Assembly (NCBI RefSeq): GCF_000956475.1
Contig: NZ_JYJB01000010.1
Location: forward strand, 1 to 64,000
DNA length: 64,000 bases
Direction: 5' to 3'
From: Microbacterium hydrocarbonoxydans
GTDB lineage: Bacteria; Actinomycetota; Actinomycetes; Actinomycetales; Microbacteriaceae
The notes under the pieces are model-generated. The model was not told the origin of the DNA. It did no database searches and saw only the letters and a program-made list of their open reading frames with translations. Within the stretch, counting starts at the first letter, position 1, and each line of letters opens with the position of its first letter. Both the position numbers and the translations under genes were made by a program. Shown in pieces: positions 11,007 through 22,136 of this stretch.

Positions 11007-12601
11007 ATGAAGGACGACGAGACCCCCACGACCGAGATGCCCGCCGATTTCTCCGAACTCATCGAGGGAGGCGACGGACCCGCCGCAGAGAAGACGGACT
11101 CGAGCGATGTCGACATGTCGCGCGTCAGCGGATGGCGCCGCATCCTCCGGGGCAACCGCACGCTCTGGATCGTCGCGCTGTGCGCGGTGGTCAGCCTGGT
11201 CGCCGGGCTCCTCGTAGGCCGGTTCCTGATCTCACCGGCCGAAGCCTCGGAGGCGCCGGAGCCTGGCCTGGTCACGGTGCCCGTCGAGTTCGGCTCCCTC
11301 AGCAACGACGTGACCCTTCGAGCGGACGTGGGCTATGCCGACGCCGTGGAGGTCACGATCGACACGACCGGAGGCGGCAGCGTCGTCACGGGCTCGGTCC
11401 CCGAGGTGGGCACCACGCTGAATCCGCTGTCGATCGCCCTGGAAGTGGTCGGCCGGCCGGTCATCGTGCTCCCAGGCGAACTGCCGGCATACCGGACCCT
11501 CCGCTTCGGGGTGTCAGGGCCAGACGTCCTCCAGCTCAAGCAGGCGCTCGTCAGCGTCGGAATCGACGCAGGGGACGTCACCTCGAACACCTTCGATCAG
11601 GCGACCGCGAATGCCGTGGGACAGCTGTATGCGCAGGCCGGCTATCCTGCTCCCGCTCCGGAGGAGGGCGCGGACGATGCCGTGCGCAGTGCGGAGCAGG
11701 GCGTGCGCGATGCGCAGAGCAGCGTGACGCAGGCGCAGCAGGCGCTCACGGCGGCGGGGGCCGGTCCGTCGAAACTCGAGAGCTGGCAGGCCGACGTCAA
11801 GGTTGCTCAGGCAGAACAGGCACTCGCCGACGCGAAGGCGTGCGTCCCGGGAGGAGAGTCGCCGTGCCCCAGTATCCAGCAGGCGGAGTGGGATGTGCAG
11901 ACGGCCAAGCTCGAACGCGACCAGCTCTGGTCCGCCAAGAACACCGGCTCCGAGAAGGCGGCGCTCGACGCGGCCCGCTCGCAGGTCGATGCGGCCAATG
12001 AGGCTCTCGAGAGCGCGCGGCAGTCGGTGCTGCCGTACCTGCCCGCGGGAGAGGTGCTGTTCCTCACCGAGCTTCCCCGACGCGTCGACGCCGTGAACGT
12101 CAAGCGCGGCTCGACCATCCAGGGGTCCGTCATGACGGTGTCGGGCGCGGCTGTGCGTTTGACCGGCGCCGCCGCCGAAGCCGATGCCCGGCTGCTCAAG
12201 GTGGGCTCCGAGGCCACGTTCGAGCTGCCGGACGGCACGCAGCAGCGGGCCGTGATCACCGAGCTCAAGCCGGGCAAGGACAGCAAAGCCAGGTGGGATG
12301 TGCTGTTCGAACCCGACCCGCTGACAGCCGAGCAGATCACGCAGCTGCAGGGCAGCAACGTCCGGGTGCAGATCGCCGTCGGGGCCACGGAGGGCGATGT
12401 CCTCTCGGTGCCGCTCGCGGCGCTCACGGCCGGCCCCGGAGGCGAGTCCCGTGTCGAGGTCGTCGAGTCGGACCCTCGTGAGGGGAAGGATGCGGAGACC
12501 CGGACCGTGGTCGTGAAGACAGGACTCGCCGCCAAGGGAGCCGTGGAGGTGAGCGCTGTCGACGGAGACCTCGAAGAGGGCGACCTCGTGGTGGTGGGAC
12601 G

Positions 12602-12605
<4 letters not shown>
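11007..12605 (+). CDS. Membrane-fusion (HlyD-like) adaptor with peptidoglycan-binding domain
   Basis: 532 residues. A cytoplasmic N-terminus is followed by one membrane helix (about 53-75). Residues about 162-212 match the peptidoglycan-binding-domain-1 fold (RFGVSGPDVLQLKQAL). Residues about 225-342 form a long coiled coil holding a Cys pair (279 and 287), and beta-barrel/lipoyl-like adaptor parts come after that. Gram-positive adaptors of this kind pair with MacB-type ABC exporters, and the PG-binding domain would anchor it in the wall. The stop overlaps the ATPase GTG start by four bases. Confidence 0.85.
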
Positions 12606-13326
<721 letters not shown>

Positions 13327-13330
<4 letters not shown>

Positions 13331-14601
13331 AGCGCCCGTCCTGGCGCCGGAAGGCGCGAATGAAGCCGGGTGCGAAGCACGCGGACCGCTTCACGTTCCA
13401 GGACCTGGTGGCAGAGGCCACGGCCGACATCGGGTCGCGTCCGGCGCGTCTGGTGATGACGATCCTCGGCACGGTGCTCGGGATCGCCTCGCTCGTCGCG
13501 ACGATCGGCTTCGCCCAGACGGCGGCGGCGCAGATCGCGAGCCAGTTCAACGGGGCAGCCTCCACCCAGGTCGTCGTCACGCCGGCGGAGGCGAAATCCG
13601 GCTCGGCGAACAAGAGCGTGGCAACCGGACGCCTGCCGTGGGACGCCCCCGATCGCGTGTCGCTGCTCGCAGGGGTCGAGAGCGCGAGCCTGGTCGGCGA
13701 GGTGGAACTCGCTGAGAACGAAACCATCACAGCCGTGCCCGTGAACGACCCGTCGGCCCCGGCGAGCGCATCGCCGCGTCTGTTCGCGTCATCGTCCGAG
13801 CTCCTCGACACCGCCGGAGGCGAGCTCGTCACCGGGCGCTTCTTCGACACCGGGCATGACGGCAGGGCCGATCGCGTGGCCGTGATCGGCACCCGACTCG
13901 CCGAGGAGATGGGGATCAACCGCGTCGATTCGCAGCCCTCGGTCTTCGTGGCGGGCGTCGCCTACGCGGTGATCGGCATCGTCGACGGGTTCGAGCGCAA
14001 GAGCGAGCTGCTGGATGCGGTGATCGTCCCGATCGGCGCGGCCCGTGCGGACTTCGGTCTCGCCGCACCCTCAGAGCTCGACATCCGCATCGTCGTCGGG
14101 GCGGGGCCACAGGTCGCCGAGCAGTCGGTGCTCGCGCTGCAGCCCGACGCTCCGGACACCCTCAAGACGCAGGCGCCCTCGGGCTCGTCCGACCTCAGCC
14201 AGAGCGTGCAGGCAGACGTGAACGTGGTGTTCCTGATCCTGGGAGTGATCGCGCTGCTGGCGGGCGGACTCGGCATCGCGAACGTGACCCTGCTCGGCGT
14301 CATGGAGCGGGTCGGCGAGATCGGCCTGCGGCGGGCGCTCGGCGCCACGCGCCGGCAGATCGGCGCCCAGTTCATGGTCGAGTCGATCGTGATCGGCTTC
14401 ATCGGCGGACTGATCGGATCGGCTCTCGGAGTGCTCGCCGTCGTCGCGGTTGCCGTCGTGCAGGGGTGGACGCCTGTGACCGATCCGCTGATCGCCGTGG
14501 CGGGTGCCGTTCTCGGCGCACTCGTCGGCTGGGGTTCCGGATGGTATCCCGCTCGTCGCGCCGCACGCATCGAACCTGTCGCCGCTCTGCGCGGCGCCTG
14601 A
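13327..14601 (+). CDS. FtsX/MacB-type ABC transporter permease
   Basis: 424 residues. One membrane helix near residues 40-60 is followed by a large extracellular MacB-like domain (about 65-290). Three C-terminal helices follow, with the FtsX signature GLRRALGATRRQI between the first and second. The protein ends in WYPARRAARIEPVAALRG, characteristic of this family. It forms the membrane part of the tripartite exporter with the two preceding genes. Confidence 0.9.
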
Positions 14602-14605
14602 CGCT

Positions 14606-14634
14606 CGCGGCGAGCGGAGACCCCGCTCGCCGCG
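14606..14634 (+). terminator. GC-rich hairpin after the exporter operon
   Basis: A perfect 12-bp stem (CGCGGCGAGCGG with CCGCTCGCCGCG) and a 5-base loop sit five bases after the permease stop, without a T-run. It separates the inserted export module from the parA-scpA-scpB operon. Confidence 0.55.
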
Positions 14635-14697
14635 GCGCGGAGGCCCGGATCAGGGGATCGCCGGGGTCGTCCGCCCGCTTCGCCGCGCGCCTGCCGC

Positions 14698-14726
14698 TAC
14701 AATCGAGCAAGCACGAAGGAGCGGGA
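14698..14726 (+). promoter_or_regulatory. Promoter -10 and ribosome site of the parA operon
   Basis: A TACAAT -10 hexamer lies at 14698-14703, and a GAAGGAGCGGGAG ribosome-binding stretch at 14715-14726 precedes the GTG at 14733. I see no convincing -35. These sites support the short start of parA. Confidence 0.55.
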
Positions 14727-14732
14727 GAATCG

Positions 14733-15623
14733 GTGGTTGAGAACGTGGGAACGTCCAAGGCGAAGGCGAAGAAGGCCGACGACACACCCATCGGACCCAC
14801 CGGACGGCCGTACCAGGGGTTCGCGACACCGGAGCCGCTGAGCTCTCACGGTCCGGCACGCATCATCGCTCTGTGCAACCAGAAGGGCGGCGTCGGAAAG
14901 ACGACGTCGACCATCAACCTCGCGGCGGCCCTCGCCGACTACGGCCGCAAGGTTCTCGCGGTCGACTTCGATCCGCAGGGTGCGCTGTCCGCGGGACTCG
15001 GCGTGCAGACCCACGACGTGCCCACGGTGTACGACCTGCTGCTCGACACCAAGCGCGACGCTCACGATGCGATCGTGCACTCGAGCGTCGAGGGTCTCGA
15101 CGTGCTGCCCGCCAACATCGACCTCTCGGCCGCCGAGGTGCACCTCGTGAACGAGGTCGCGCGTGAGACGATCCTGTCGCGCGTGCTTCGCCAGGTGACG
15201 GCCGAGTACGACGTCATCCTGATCGACTGCCAGCCCTCTCTCGGTCTGCTCACGGTCAACGCGCTGACCGCCGCGCACGGCGTGCTGATCCCGCTCGAGT
15301 GCGAGTTCTTCGCGCTGCGCGGTGTCGCGCTGCTGATCGAGACGATCGACAAGGTGCGCGACCGGCTGAACCCCGCCATCAAGCTCGACGGGCTGCTCGC
15401 GACCATGTACGACCCGCGCACCCTTCACTCCCGCGAGGTGCTCGAGCGCGTGGTCGAGGCGTTCGGCGACGACGTGCTGGAGACCGTGATCGGTCGCACC
15501 GTGAAGTTCCCCGACGCCTCGGTGTCGGGCGTGCCCATCACCGAGTTCGCGCCGGAGCATGCGGCCGCCCAGGCATACCTGCGTCTGGCTCGGGAGCTGG
15601 TCGCCCGTGGTGCCGTCGCCTGA
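14733..15623 (+). CDS. ParA/Soj-type ATPase upstream of scpAB
   Basis: 296 residues. A 40-residue polar N-terminus leads into a deviant Walker A, KGGVGKTT, at 51-58, then the VDFDPQG segment and a DCQPSLG Walker B. It corresponds to Rv1708, the ParA-like protein encoded with scpA and scpB, and probably helps chromosome organisation or segregation. I chose GTG 14733 because a strong ribosome site and promoter lie just upstream. A longer reading would run back into the permease gene. scpA begins inside its last 17 bases. Confidence 0.9.
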   Translation: MVENVGTSKAKAKKADDTPIGPTGRPYQGFATPEPLSSHGPARIIALCNQKGGVGKTTSTINLAAALADYGRKVLAVDFDPQGALSAGLGVQTHDVPTVYDLLLDTKRDAHDAIVHSSVEGLDVLPANIDLSAAEVHLVNEVARETILSRVLRQVTAEYDVILIDCQPSLGLLTVNALTAAHGVLIPLECEFFALRGVALLIETIDKVRDRLNPAIKLDGLLATMYDPRTLHSREVLERVVEAFGDDVLETVIGRTVKFPDASVSGVPITEFAPEHAAAQAYLRLARELVARGAVA

Positions 15624-16428
15624 GGACACCCCTGACGCCGAGGAATCCTCGGGGTTCCGCGTCTCGCTGTCGAACTTCGACGGCCCCTTCGACCTGCTGC
15701 TGAACCTCATCTCCAAGCATGAGATGGACATCACAGAGGTGTCGCTCAGCGCCGTGACGAACGAGTTCATCGCGTACCTGAAAGAGCTCGACGACTCGGA
15801 GGAGCTCGACCAGGCGTCCGAGTTCCTCGTGGTCGCCGCGACCCTTCTCGACATGAAGGTCGCAGGTCTCCTTCCCCAGGGTGAGCTGGTGGATGCCGAG
15901 GCCGTCGCCCTGCTCGAGGCGCGTGACCTGCTCTTCGCCCGACTGCTGCAGTATCGCGCCTTCAAGGAGGTGTCTGCCTGGTTCGCGAGGTGCCTGCAGC
16001 GGGAGGACCGCCGGCACGCGCGGGCGGTGCGCCTGGATGAGAAGCACCGCAAGAAGACGCCGGAGCTGGTCTGGTCGCTGACGGCATCCGACTTCGCCGC
16101 CCTCGCGATGCTCGCCTTCGCACCCAAGGAGATCCCGCACGTCGGTCTCGATCATCTGCATGCTCCGCTCGTCAGCATCCGCGAGCAGGCGGCGATCGTC
16201 GTGACCCTCCTGCGTGGAGCCGAGTCGCTGAGCTTCCGCGAGCTCGTCGCAGGCATCAGCGAGCCGGGGATCGTCGTGGCGCGCTTCATCTCCGTGCTGG
16301 AGCTGTACCGGCACGCCGCACTCTCCTTCGAACAGCTCGAACCGCTCGGCGAGCTCACGCTGCGCTGGTCGGCCGACCACTGGTCGGATGAATCACTCGC
16401 GACCCTGGGGGCCGACTATGACCGATGA
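15607..16428 (+). CDS. scpA: Segregation and condensation protein A (kleisin)
   Basis: 273 residues from GTG 15607 (GTG 15610 is equally possible). The ScpA N-terminal motif FDGPFDLLLNLI is followed by the SKHEMDITEVSLSAVTNEF stretch that binds the SMC neck. The C-terminal winged-helix part contains FRELV and a leucine-rich end. It is the kleisin of the SMC-ScpAB condensin that compacts and separates chromosomes. It overlaps parA by 17 bases and scpB by 11. Confidence 0.93.
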   Translation: MVPSPEDTPDAEESSGFRVSLSNFDGPFDLLLNLISKHEMDITEVSLSAVTNEFIAYLKELDDSEELDQASEFLVVAATLLDMKVAGLLPQGELVDAEAVALLEARDLLFARLLQYRAFKEVSAWFARCLQREDRRHARAVRLDEKHRKKTPELVWSLTASDFAALAMLAFAPKEIPHVGLDHLHAPLVSIREQAAIVVTLLRGAESLSFRELVAGISEPGIVVARFISVLELYRHAALSFEQLEPLGELTLRWSADHWSDESLATLGADYDR

Positions 16429-17011
16429 CACTTCGCCCGCAGAGACGCAGGTCGAGACGCCGCTGACCGAGAAGGTCGAGGCGATCCTGCTCGTGATCGA
16501 TGAGCCGATCGGGCTCGTCGCCCTCGCCGCCGCCGTCGGCGCACCCGTCGCCGCCGTCAGGCAGACCCTCGAGACCCTCGTGGCGGACTACGACGGAGAG
16601 GGGCGCGGTCCCCGCCGAGGCTTCGAGCTGCGCGAGGTCGGCGGCGGATGGCGTCTGTACGTGCGGGAGGATCATGACGACCTCGTCGCCGAGTTCATCG
16701 GCGGTCAGGCTCCCGCACGCCTGTCGCAGGCGGCGCTCGAGACTCTCGCGGTGATCGCCTACAAGCAGCCGGTGACGCGCAGTCAGGTAGCCTCGATACG
16801 TGCCGTGAACGTCGATTCGGTCGTGCGCACGCTGCTCGCCCGCGGTCTGATCACCGAGTTGTTCGCCGATTCCGAGACCGGCGCCATCAACTACGGCACG
16901 ACCGACGCGCTGCTGCAGCACCTGGGGATCAACTCGATCGACGAGCTGCCCCCGATCTCGCCGCTCCTCGATGACGGCGCCGATGGTTTTGATGAAGGAG
17001 TGGTCCGATGA
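16418..17011 (+). CDS. scpB: Segregation and condensation protein B
   Basis: 197 residues. Two winged-helix domains are visible: EAILLVIDEPIGLVALA at the start and the hallmark LSQAALETLAVIAYKQPVTR, then RTLLARGLI. ScpB dimers stabilise the SMC-ScpA ring. The ATG at 16418 lies inside the end of scpA. The stop overlaps the rluB start by four bases. Confidence 0.94.
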   Translation: MTDDTSPAETQVETPLTEKVEAILLVIDEPIGLVALAAAVGAPVAAVRQTLETLVADYDGEGRGPRRGFELREVGGGWRLYVREDHDDLVAEFIGGQAPARLSQAALETLAVIAYKQPVTRSQVASIRAVNVDSVVRTLLARGLITELFADSETGAINYGTTDALLQHLGINSIDELPPISPLLDDGADGFDEGVVR

Positions 17012-17838
17012 CCGATGCGACGACAGGCTCAGTAACCCAGGGGGGTGCCGAGGGCGTCCGCCTGCAGAAGGTGCTCTCCGCCGCGGGCGTCGCGTCGCGC
17101 CGCGTCATCGAGGACTACATCGTCGCGGGGCGCATCCGCGTGAACGGCGTGGTGGTCTCGGAGCTCGGCAGGCGCATCGACCCCGAGAAGGACCTCGTCG
17201 ACGTCGACGGCACGGCAGTGCAGCTCGACGTCTCGAAGCGCTACGTCATGCTCAACAAGCCCACCGGTGTCGTCAGCAGCATGCGGGACGAGAACGGGCG
17301 GCCCGATCTGCGCCGGTTCACGCAGGACTATGAGGAGCGCCTGTACAACGTGGGCAGGCTGGATGCCGAGACCAGCGGTCTGCTGCTCCTCACCAACGAC
17401 GGCGAGCTCGCCCACGTGCTCGCGCACCCCTCGTTCGGTGTCACGAAGGTCTACATCGCGAAGGTCGAGGGTGCTGTCACCGCGCAGACCATCGCGAAGC
17501 TCACCAAGGGCGTAGACCTGGAGGACGGGCCGATCGCGGCCGACAAAGCCCGGCTGCTCGACGCTTCGACAGGCTCAGCGGCCCGTGGAAAGGCGGCCAG
17601 CCTCGTCGAGCTCACCCTCCACTCCGGCCGCAACCGCATCGTTCGCCGCATGATGGCGGCCGTCGGCCATCCGGTGACCGAGCTCGTGCGCCGACAGTTC
17701 GGACCGCTCCACCTGGGAACGCTCCCGGCGGGGAAGACGCGGGAACTGACTAAAATCGAGTTGGGCGCGCTGCTTACTCTGTCGCGCCGTGATACCCGTG
17801 CCGGAACGAGCGACGGCGAGCAGCAGGAGAACGAGTGA
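17008..17838 (+). CDS. rluB: 23S rRNA pseudouridine synthase, RluB family
   Basis: 276 residues. An S4 domain (about 10-70, VRLQKVLSAAGVASRR) precedes the pseudouridine synthase core, whose catalytic Asp lies in GRLDAETSGLLLLTNDGEL. RluB modifies a uridine in helix 89 of 23S rRNA near the peptidyl transferase centre. Two copies of the DNA word CGACAGGCTCAG (17021-17032 and 17568-17579) lie inside the gene, encoding TGS tripeptides in the N-terminal tail and in a surface stretch. Confidence 0.92.
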   Translation: MTDATTGSVTQGGAEGVRLQKVLSAAGVASRRVIEDYIVAGRIRVNGVVVSELGRRIDPEKDLVDVDGTAVQLDVSKRYVMLNKPTGVVSSMRDENGRPDLRRFTQDYEERLYNVGRLDAETSGLLLLTNDGELAHVLAHPSFGVTKVYIAKVEGAVTAQTIAKLTKGVDLEDGPIAADKARLLDASTGSAARGKAASLVELTLHSGRNRIVRRMMAAVGHPVTELVRRQFGPLHLGTLPAGKTRELTKIELGALLTLSRRDTRAGTSDGEQQENE

Positions 17839-18974
17839 CCGACACGACGAGTGCGCCGAGCGCGGTTCGCGCCGCCGGCGCCGTCGCCGCGCGCATCACC
17901 GGCACGGTCCGCATCGTCGGCACCGGCCTGCTGGGAGCGAGCATCGGCCACGCTCTGCGCGCCAAGGGCGTCGACGTGGTTCTCTCCGACACCTCGCCCG
18001 CTCAGCAGAGACTGGCGATCGACTACGGCGCCGGCCGCGCACCCGCTGAGGGCGATGCGCCGGTGCTGATCGTCGTGGCCGTTCCGCCCGATGTCACCGC
18101 CGACGTGATCCAGGCGGAGCTGGAGCGCTTCCCCGAGGCTGTCGTCACCGACGTCGCGAGCGTGAAGCTCGAGCCTTTCCGCGAGCTGAGCGCGCGCGGT
18201 GTCGACATTCGCCGCTACATCGGCTCGCACCCGCTCGCCGGCCGTGAGCGCGGGGGCGCGATCTCGGCGCGCGCCGATCTGTTCATCGGGCGCCCGTGGG
18301 TGGTGTGCCGCGATGAGGAGACCTCTGCTGCCGACCTCTCGCTCGTCGAGGCGCTCGCTCTCGACGTAGGCGCCGCGCCTCTCGAGATGACGCCAGAGGA
18401 GCACGACCGATCGGTCGCTTTGACGTCCCACGTCCCTCAGGTGGTCGCGAGTCTGCTCGCGGGCCGGCTCGCCGAGGCCGAAGAGGGCGCGCTGCGCCTC
18501 GCCGGCCAGGGCGTGCGTGACACCACCCGGATCGCGGCATCCGCCCCCGAGCTGTGGGTGCAGATCCTCGGTGCCAACGCCGCCCCCGTCGTGGAGATCC
18601 TCGACGCTCTCGCGGCCGATCTGCGCGAGGTGTCCGACGCGCTGCGTGCGCCTGATGCGCCCGGAGCCCGCCGCGCCGTCGCCGAGGCGATCAGCCACGG
18701 CAACGACGGCGTCGAGCGACTCCCAGGCAAGCACGGTCAGAACCGCCGCTTCGAGTCGCTGGTGGTGATGGTAGACGACACACCGGGCCAGCTCGGACGC
18801 CTGTTCGGCGAGCTCGGCGAGCTGGGCGTGAACGTCGAGGATCTGCGCCTCGAGCACTCGCCCGGTGCCCAGTTCGGCCTCGCCGAGATCAGCGTCGACC
18901 CGGCGGCCCTGCACGGAGCGATCTCCGGACTCACCGAGCGCGGATGGCGGATCGCGGGGAACACGAATGACTGA
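17835..18974 (+). CDS. tyrA: Prephenate dehydrogenase
   Basis: 379 residues. An Ala-rich leader of about 20 residues is followed by the NAD-binding [16 protein letters not shown], the SHPLAG segment of prephenate dehydrogenases, and a C-terminal ACT domain ([17 protein letters not shown]), the usual site of tyrosine feedback inhibition. It oxidises and decarboxylates prephenate to 4-hydroxyphenylpyruvate for tyrosine synthesis. The GTG at 17835 overlaps the rluB stop. The gene ends inside the cmk start region. Confidence 0.92.
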   Translation: MTDTTSAPSAVRAAGAVAARITGTVRIVGTGLLGASIGHALRAKGVDVVLSDTSPAQQRLAIDYGAGRAPAEGDAPVLIVVAVPPDVTADVIQAELERFPEAVVTDVASVKLEPFRELSARGVDIRRYIGSHPLAGRERGGAISARADLFIGRPWVVCRDEETSAADLSLVEALALDVGAAPLEMTPEEHDRSVALTSHVPQVVASLLAGRLAEAEEGALRLAGQGVRDTTRIAASAPELWVQILGANAAPVVEILDALAADLREVSDALRAPDAPGARRAVAEAISHGNDGVERLPGKHGQNRRFESLVVMVDDTPGQLGRLFGELGELGVNVEDLRLEHSPGAQFGLAEISVDPAALHGAISGLTERGWRIAGNTND

Positions 18975-19653
18975 CATGACGACAGATTTCATCGCGATCG
19001 ACGGGCCCGCAGGCTCTGGCAAGTCCAGCGTCTCCAAGGCGGTCGCGCGCAAGCTCGGTTTCGGCTACCTGGACACGGGCTCGGCGTATCGCGCGCTGGC
19101 CTGGCACGTTCTCGACCGCGGCGCGGACACGGCGGATGCCGACGCGGTTCTCGCCGCGGCATCCGACTTCCCCGTGCGTCTCGGGCTCGACCCCGATGAC
19201 CGCACCGTGCGCGTCGGCGAGACCGACGTCACCCAGGCCATCCGCGAGCCCCGCGTCTCCGGAGCTGTCAGCGGCGTGGCCCGTGTGCCCGCGGTGCGCG
19301 AGCAGGTCAATGTGCTGTTCCGCACCCTCGTCGCCGAGGCGCCATACGACGCCGTGGTCGTCGAGGGGCGCGACATCACCACAGTGGTGGCGCCCGACGC
19401 CCCCGTGCGCATTCTTCTGACCGCCGCACCCGAGGTGCGCGCGGCACGCCGTGCCGGCGAGCTCGCACGCGAGAGCGCCGAGACCGTCGCCGCCGCCCTG
19501 CACAAGCGCGACGCCTCAGACAGCGCGGTCGTCGACTTCCTGAACGCCGCAGAGGGCGTAGAGGTGGTCGATTCGACCGATCTTGATTTCACCCAGACCA
19601 TCGATGCCGTACTCGCGGTGATCGAACGACTCCGAGGAGCACCCCGTGGCTGA
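18967..19653 (+). CDS. cmk: Cytidylate kinase
   Basis: 228 residues. The P-loop [10 protein letters not shown] is at residues 11-20, followed by [14 protein letters not shown], the CMP-binding arginines in REPRVSG, and [15 protein letters not shown]. It phosphorylates CMP and dCMP. Two starts are possible, ATG 18967 and ATG 18976. I prefer 18967 because GGGGAA stands five bases before it. It overlaps tyrA by eight bases and der by eight. Confidence 0.93.
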   Translation: MTDMTTDFIAIDGPAGSGKSSVSKAVARKLGFGYLDTGSAYRALAWHVLDRGADTADADAVLAAASDFPVRLGLDPDDRTVRVGETDVTQAIREPRVSGAVSGVARVPAVREQVNVLFRTLVAEAPYDAVVVEGRDITTVVAPDAPVRILLTAAPEVRAARRAGELARESAETVAAALHKRDASDSAVVDFLNAAEGVEVVDSTDLDFTQTIDAVLAVIERLRGAPRG

Positions 19654-21166
19654 CGACGAATACGAAGGCGGCCCTGACCACCTCGCAGAGAAGATGGAGG
19701 CGCTCGACGAGCAGCTCGCCGAGCAGCGCGCCGAAACCCTGCGAGCGGGCCTCGCCGATTACGACCTCGACGACGAAGATGCCGCGCTCCTCGCCGGCAT
19801 CACGATGGGCGAGGACGGCATCCAGTTCATGCCCGCCCTCCCCGTGGTGGCGATCGTCGGGCGACCGAACGTCGGCAAGTCGGCGCTGGTGAACCGCATC
19901 CTCGGCCGCCGTGAAGCCGTCGTGGAGGACACCCCGGGCGTCACGCGAGACCGTGTGACCTACAAGGCCGAGTGGAACGACCGGCGCTTCACGCTGGTCG
20001 ACACCGGCGGCTGGGAGCCCGACGCCCGCGGCATCGACCGCTCGGTCGCCGCGCAGGCCGAGGTCGCGATCGATCTGTCGGACGTCGTGCTGTTCGTCGT
20101 CGACGCCATGGTCGGGTCCACGTCGACCGATGAGCACGTCGTGCGGATGCTGCGCAAGAGCGGCAAGCCCGTCTTCCTCGTGGCCAACAAGGTCGACGAT
20201 GCCCGCCAGGAGCCCGAGGCCGCCGTGCTGTGGAACCTGGGCCTGGGCGAGCCGCACCCGGTGTCGGCCATCCACGGTCGTGGCGTCGCCGACCTCCTCG
20301 ACGCCGTGCTGAAGAAGCTGCCGGAGATCTCCGCCGTCGCCAAGCAGGAGATCGGCGGGCCGCGCCGCGTCGCGATCCTCGGCCGGCCGAACGTCGGCAA
20401 GTCGTCGCTGCTGAACAAGGCCGCCGGTGAAGAGCGCGTGGTCGTGAACGACCTCGCCGGAACCACTCGCGACCCGGTCGACGAGATCGTCGAGCTCGGC
20501 GGCAAGCTGTGGCGCTTCGTCGACACCGCCGGCATCCGTCGTCGTGTGCACATGGCGCAGGGCGCCGACTTCTACGCATCGCTGCGCACCTCCGCCGCGC
20601 TCGAGAAGGCGGAGGTCGCGGTCGTCGTGCTCGACGTCTCCGAGTCGATCAGCGAGCAGGACGTCCGCATCATCGACCTGGTGCTGGAGTCGGGCCGTGC
20701 GCTCGTGCTGGCGTTCAACAAGTGGGATCGTCTGAACGACGACGACCTCGAGAACCAGGACCGCCGCCGTTACCTCGAGCGCGAGATCGAGCAGGACCTG
20801 GCGCACGTCGCCTGGGCCCCGCGCGTGAACATCTCGGCGAAGACCGGGCGCCACCTCGACAAGCTCGTGCCCGCACTCGAGACGTCGCTCGAGAACTGGG
20901 ATCGCCGCATTCCGACCGGCAAGTTCAACGCGTTCCTCGCCGAGCTCGTGGCCGAGCACCCGCACCCGCTGCGCGGGGGCAAGCAGCCGCGCATCCTGTT
21001 CGGCACGCAGGCCTCGACGCGTCCGCCGACGTTCGTGCTCTTCACCACGGGTTTCCTCGACCCCGGCTACCGTCGGTTCATCCAGCGCCGCCTGCGCGAG
21101 CTGTACGAATTCGAGGGAACGCCGATCGTCATCAACATGCGCGTGCGCGAGAAGCGTCAGCGCTGA
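19646..21166 (+). CDS. der: Ribosome biogenesis GTPase Der (EngA)
   Basis: 506 residues. Two tandem GTPase domains each carry a perfect GRPNVGKS P-loop (72-79 and 246-253), with NKVD and NKWD base-recognition motifs and a C-terminal KH-like domain. A 60-residue acidic extension precedes the first GTPase, as is usual in actinobacteria. Der is needed for 50S subunit maturation. The GTG at 19646 overlaps the end of cmk. This gene closes the conserved run. Confidence 0.96.
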   Translation: MADDEYEGGPDHLAEKMEALDEQLAEQRAETLRAGLADYDLDDEDAALLAGITMGEDGIQFMPALPVVAIVGRPNVGKSALVNRILGRREAVVEDTPGVTRDRVTYKAEWNDRRFTLVDTGGWEPDARGIDRSVAAQAEVAIDLSDVVLFVVDAMVGSTSTDEHVVRMLRKSGKPVFLVANKVDDARQEPEAAVLWNLGLGEPHPVSAIHGRGVADLLDAVLKKLPEISAVAKQEIGGPRRVAILGRPNVGKSSLLNKAAGEERVVVNDLAGTTRDPVDEIVELGGKLWRFVDTAGIRRRVHMAQGADFYASLRTSAALEKAEVAVVVLDVSESISEQDVRIIDLVLESGRALVLAFNKWDRLNDDDLENQDRRRYLEREIEQDLAHVAWAPRVNISAKTGRHLDKLVPALETSLENWDRRIPTGKFNAFLAELVAEHPHPLRGGKQPRILFGTQASTRPPTFVLFTTGFLDPGYRRFIQRRLRELYEFEGTPIVINMRVREKRQR

Positions 21167-21226
21167 CCTGTTCCCCTCCGTGTCGGAATCGACGACGCAC
21201 CCCGGATGCTGTGAAAGGCTGAAGGG

Positions 21227-22120
21227 GTGACTGTCGTACCTCCTGCATCCGGTGAACCGCGTCGGCCCCACGGCCCGCTGAATCCCGGTGATGCCTGGGT
21301 GGTCGCCGACACGGGGGAGAAGTACTGGGGCCGGTTCGGCGCGGCGGGCCTGCTCGCCTACGATCCCGGTCGTGGCGTGCTGCTGCAGCATCGGGTCGCC
21401 TGGAGCCATTTCGGCGGCACCTGGGGTCTGCCCGGCGGTGCGCTGCACGAGGGCGAGAGCGCCCTGGTGGGAGCGGTGCGCGAGGCGCAGGAAGAGGCCG
21501 GCGTGCCCGACCGTGCGGTGGTCGCTCGATTCACGAGCGTGCTGGACCTCGGGATCTGGTCGTACACGACGGTCGTCGCCGATGTCGTCGAGCCCTTCGA
21601 GCCGGTGATCAGCGATCCCGAGAGCGTCGCGCTGGCGTGGGTTCCGCTCGACCAGGTCGAGGAGCTGCCGCTGCATCCGGGTTTCGGGGAGTCGTGGCCG
21701 CTGTTGCGATCGCTGCTCGAGGTGAGGCCCGCTGTCGTGGTGGATGCCGCCAACGTCGTGGGCTCGGTGCCCGACGGGTGGTGGAAGGACCGGGCGGGCG
21801 CGGCCGGGCGGCTGAGAGACCGCCTGGCGGGGTTCGCGGCGCCCGCGAGCGATCTCGGGCTCGCTGCGACGACGTGGTTCCCAGAGGTCTCGCTCGTGGT
21901 CGAGGGCCAGGCCCGGTCTGTGGCCGATGGCGGTGAGATCTCGGTGATCAGGGCGGATGCCGGCGGCGACGACGCGATCGTCGAGGAGGCACGGCGGCTG
22001 CTGTCGCTCGGGCGAGAGGTCACCGTGGCGACGAGCGATCGTGGGTTGCAGTCGCGGGCGGAGGCAGCCGGAGCCCGGACGCTGTCGGCCGGGGCGCTGC
22101 TGAAGACGATCGGGCGCTGA
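21227..22120 (+). CDS. NUDIX hydrolase fused to a PIN/NYN-like domain
   Basis: 297 residues in two domains. Residues about 20-155 are a NUDIX hydrolase with a full box (Gly71, Glu77, REAQEEAG at 85-92). Residues about 168-297 begin with VVVDAANVVGS and contain GGDDAIVEEA and VATSDRGLQSRAEAAGA, the layout of PIN/NYN-type RNases (acidic residues near Asp173, the GDD and the SD). An RNA-decay or nucleotide-sanitising role is inference. The GTG 21227 is preceded by GAAGGG. The gene converges with the S4-protein gene, 16 bases between stops. Confidence 0.8.
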   Translation: MTVVPPASGEPRRPHGPLNPGDAWVVADTGEKYWGRFGAAGLLAYDPGRGVLLQHRVAWSHFGGTWGLPGGALHEGESALVGAVREAQEEAGVPDRAVVARFTSVLDLGIWSYTTVVADVVEPFEPVISDPESVALAWVPLDQVEELPLHPGFGESWPLLRSLLEVRPAVVVDAANVVGSVPDGWWKDRAGAAGRLRDRLAGFAAPASDLGLAATTWFPEVSLVVEGQARSVADGGEISVIRADAGGDDAIVEEARRLLSLGREVTVATSDRGLQSRAEAAGARTLSAGALLKTIGR

Positions 22121-22136
22121 GCGCTTCAGGCAGGCG

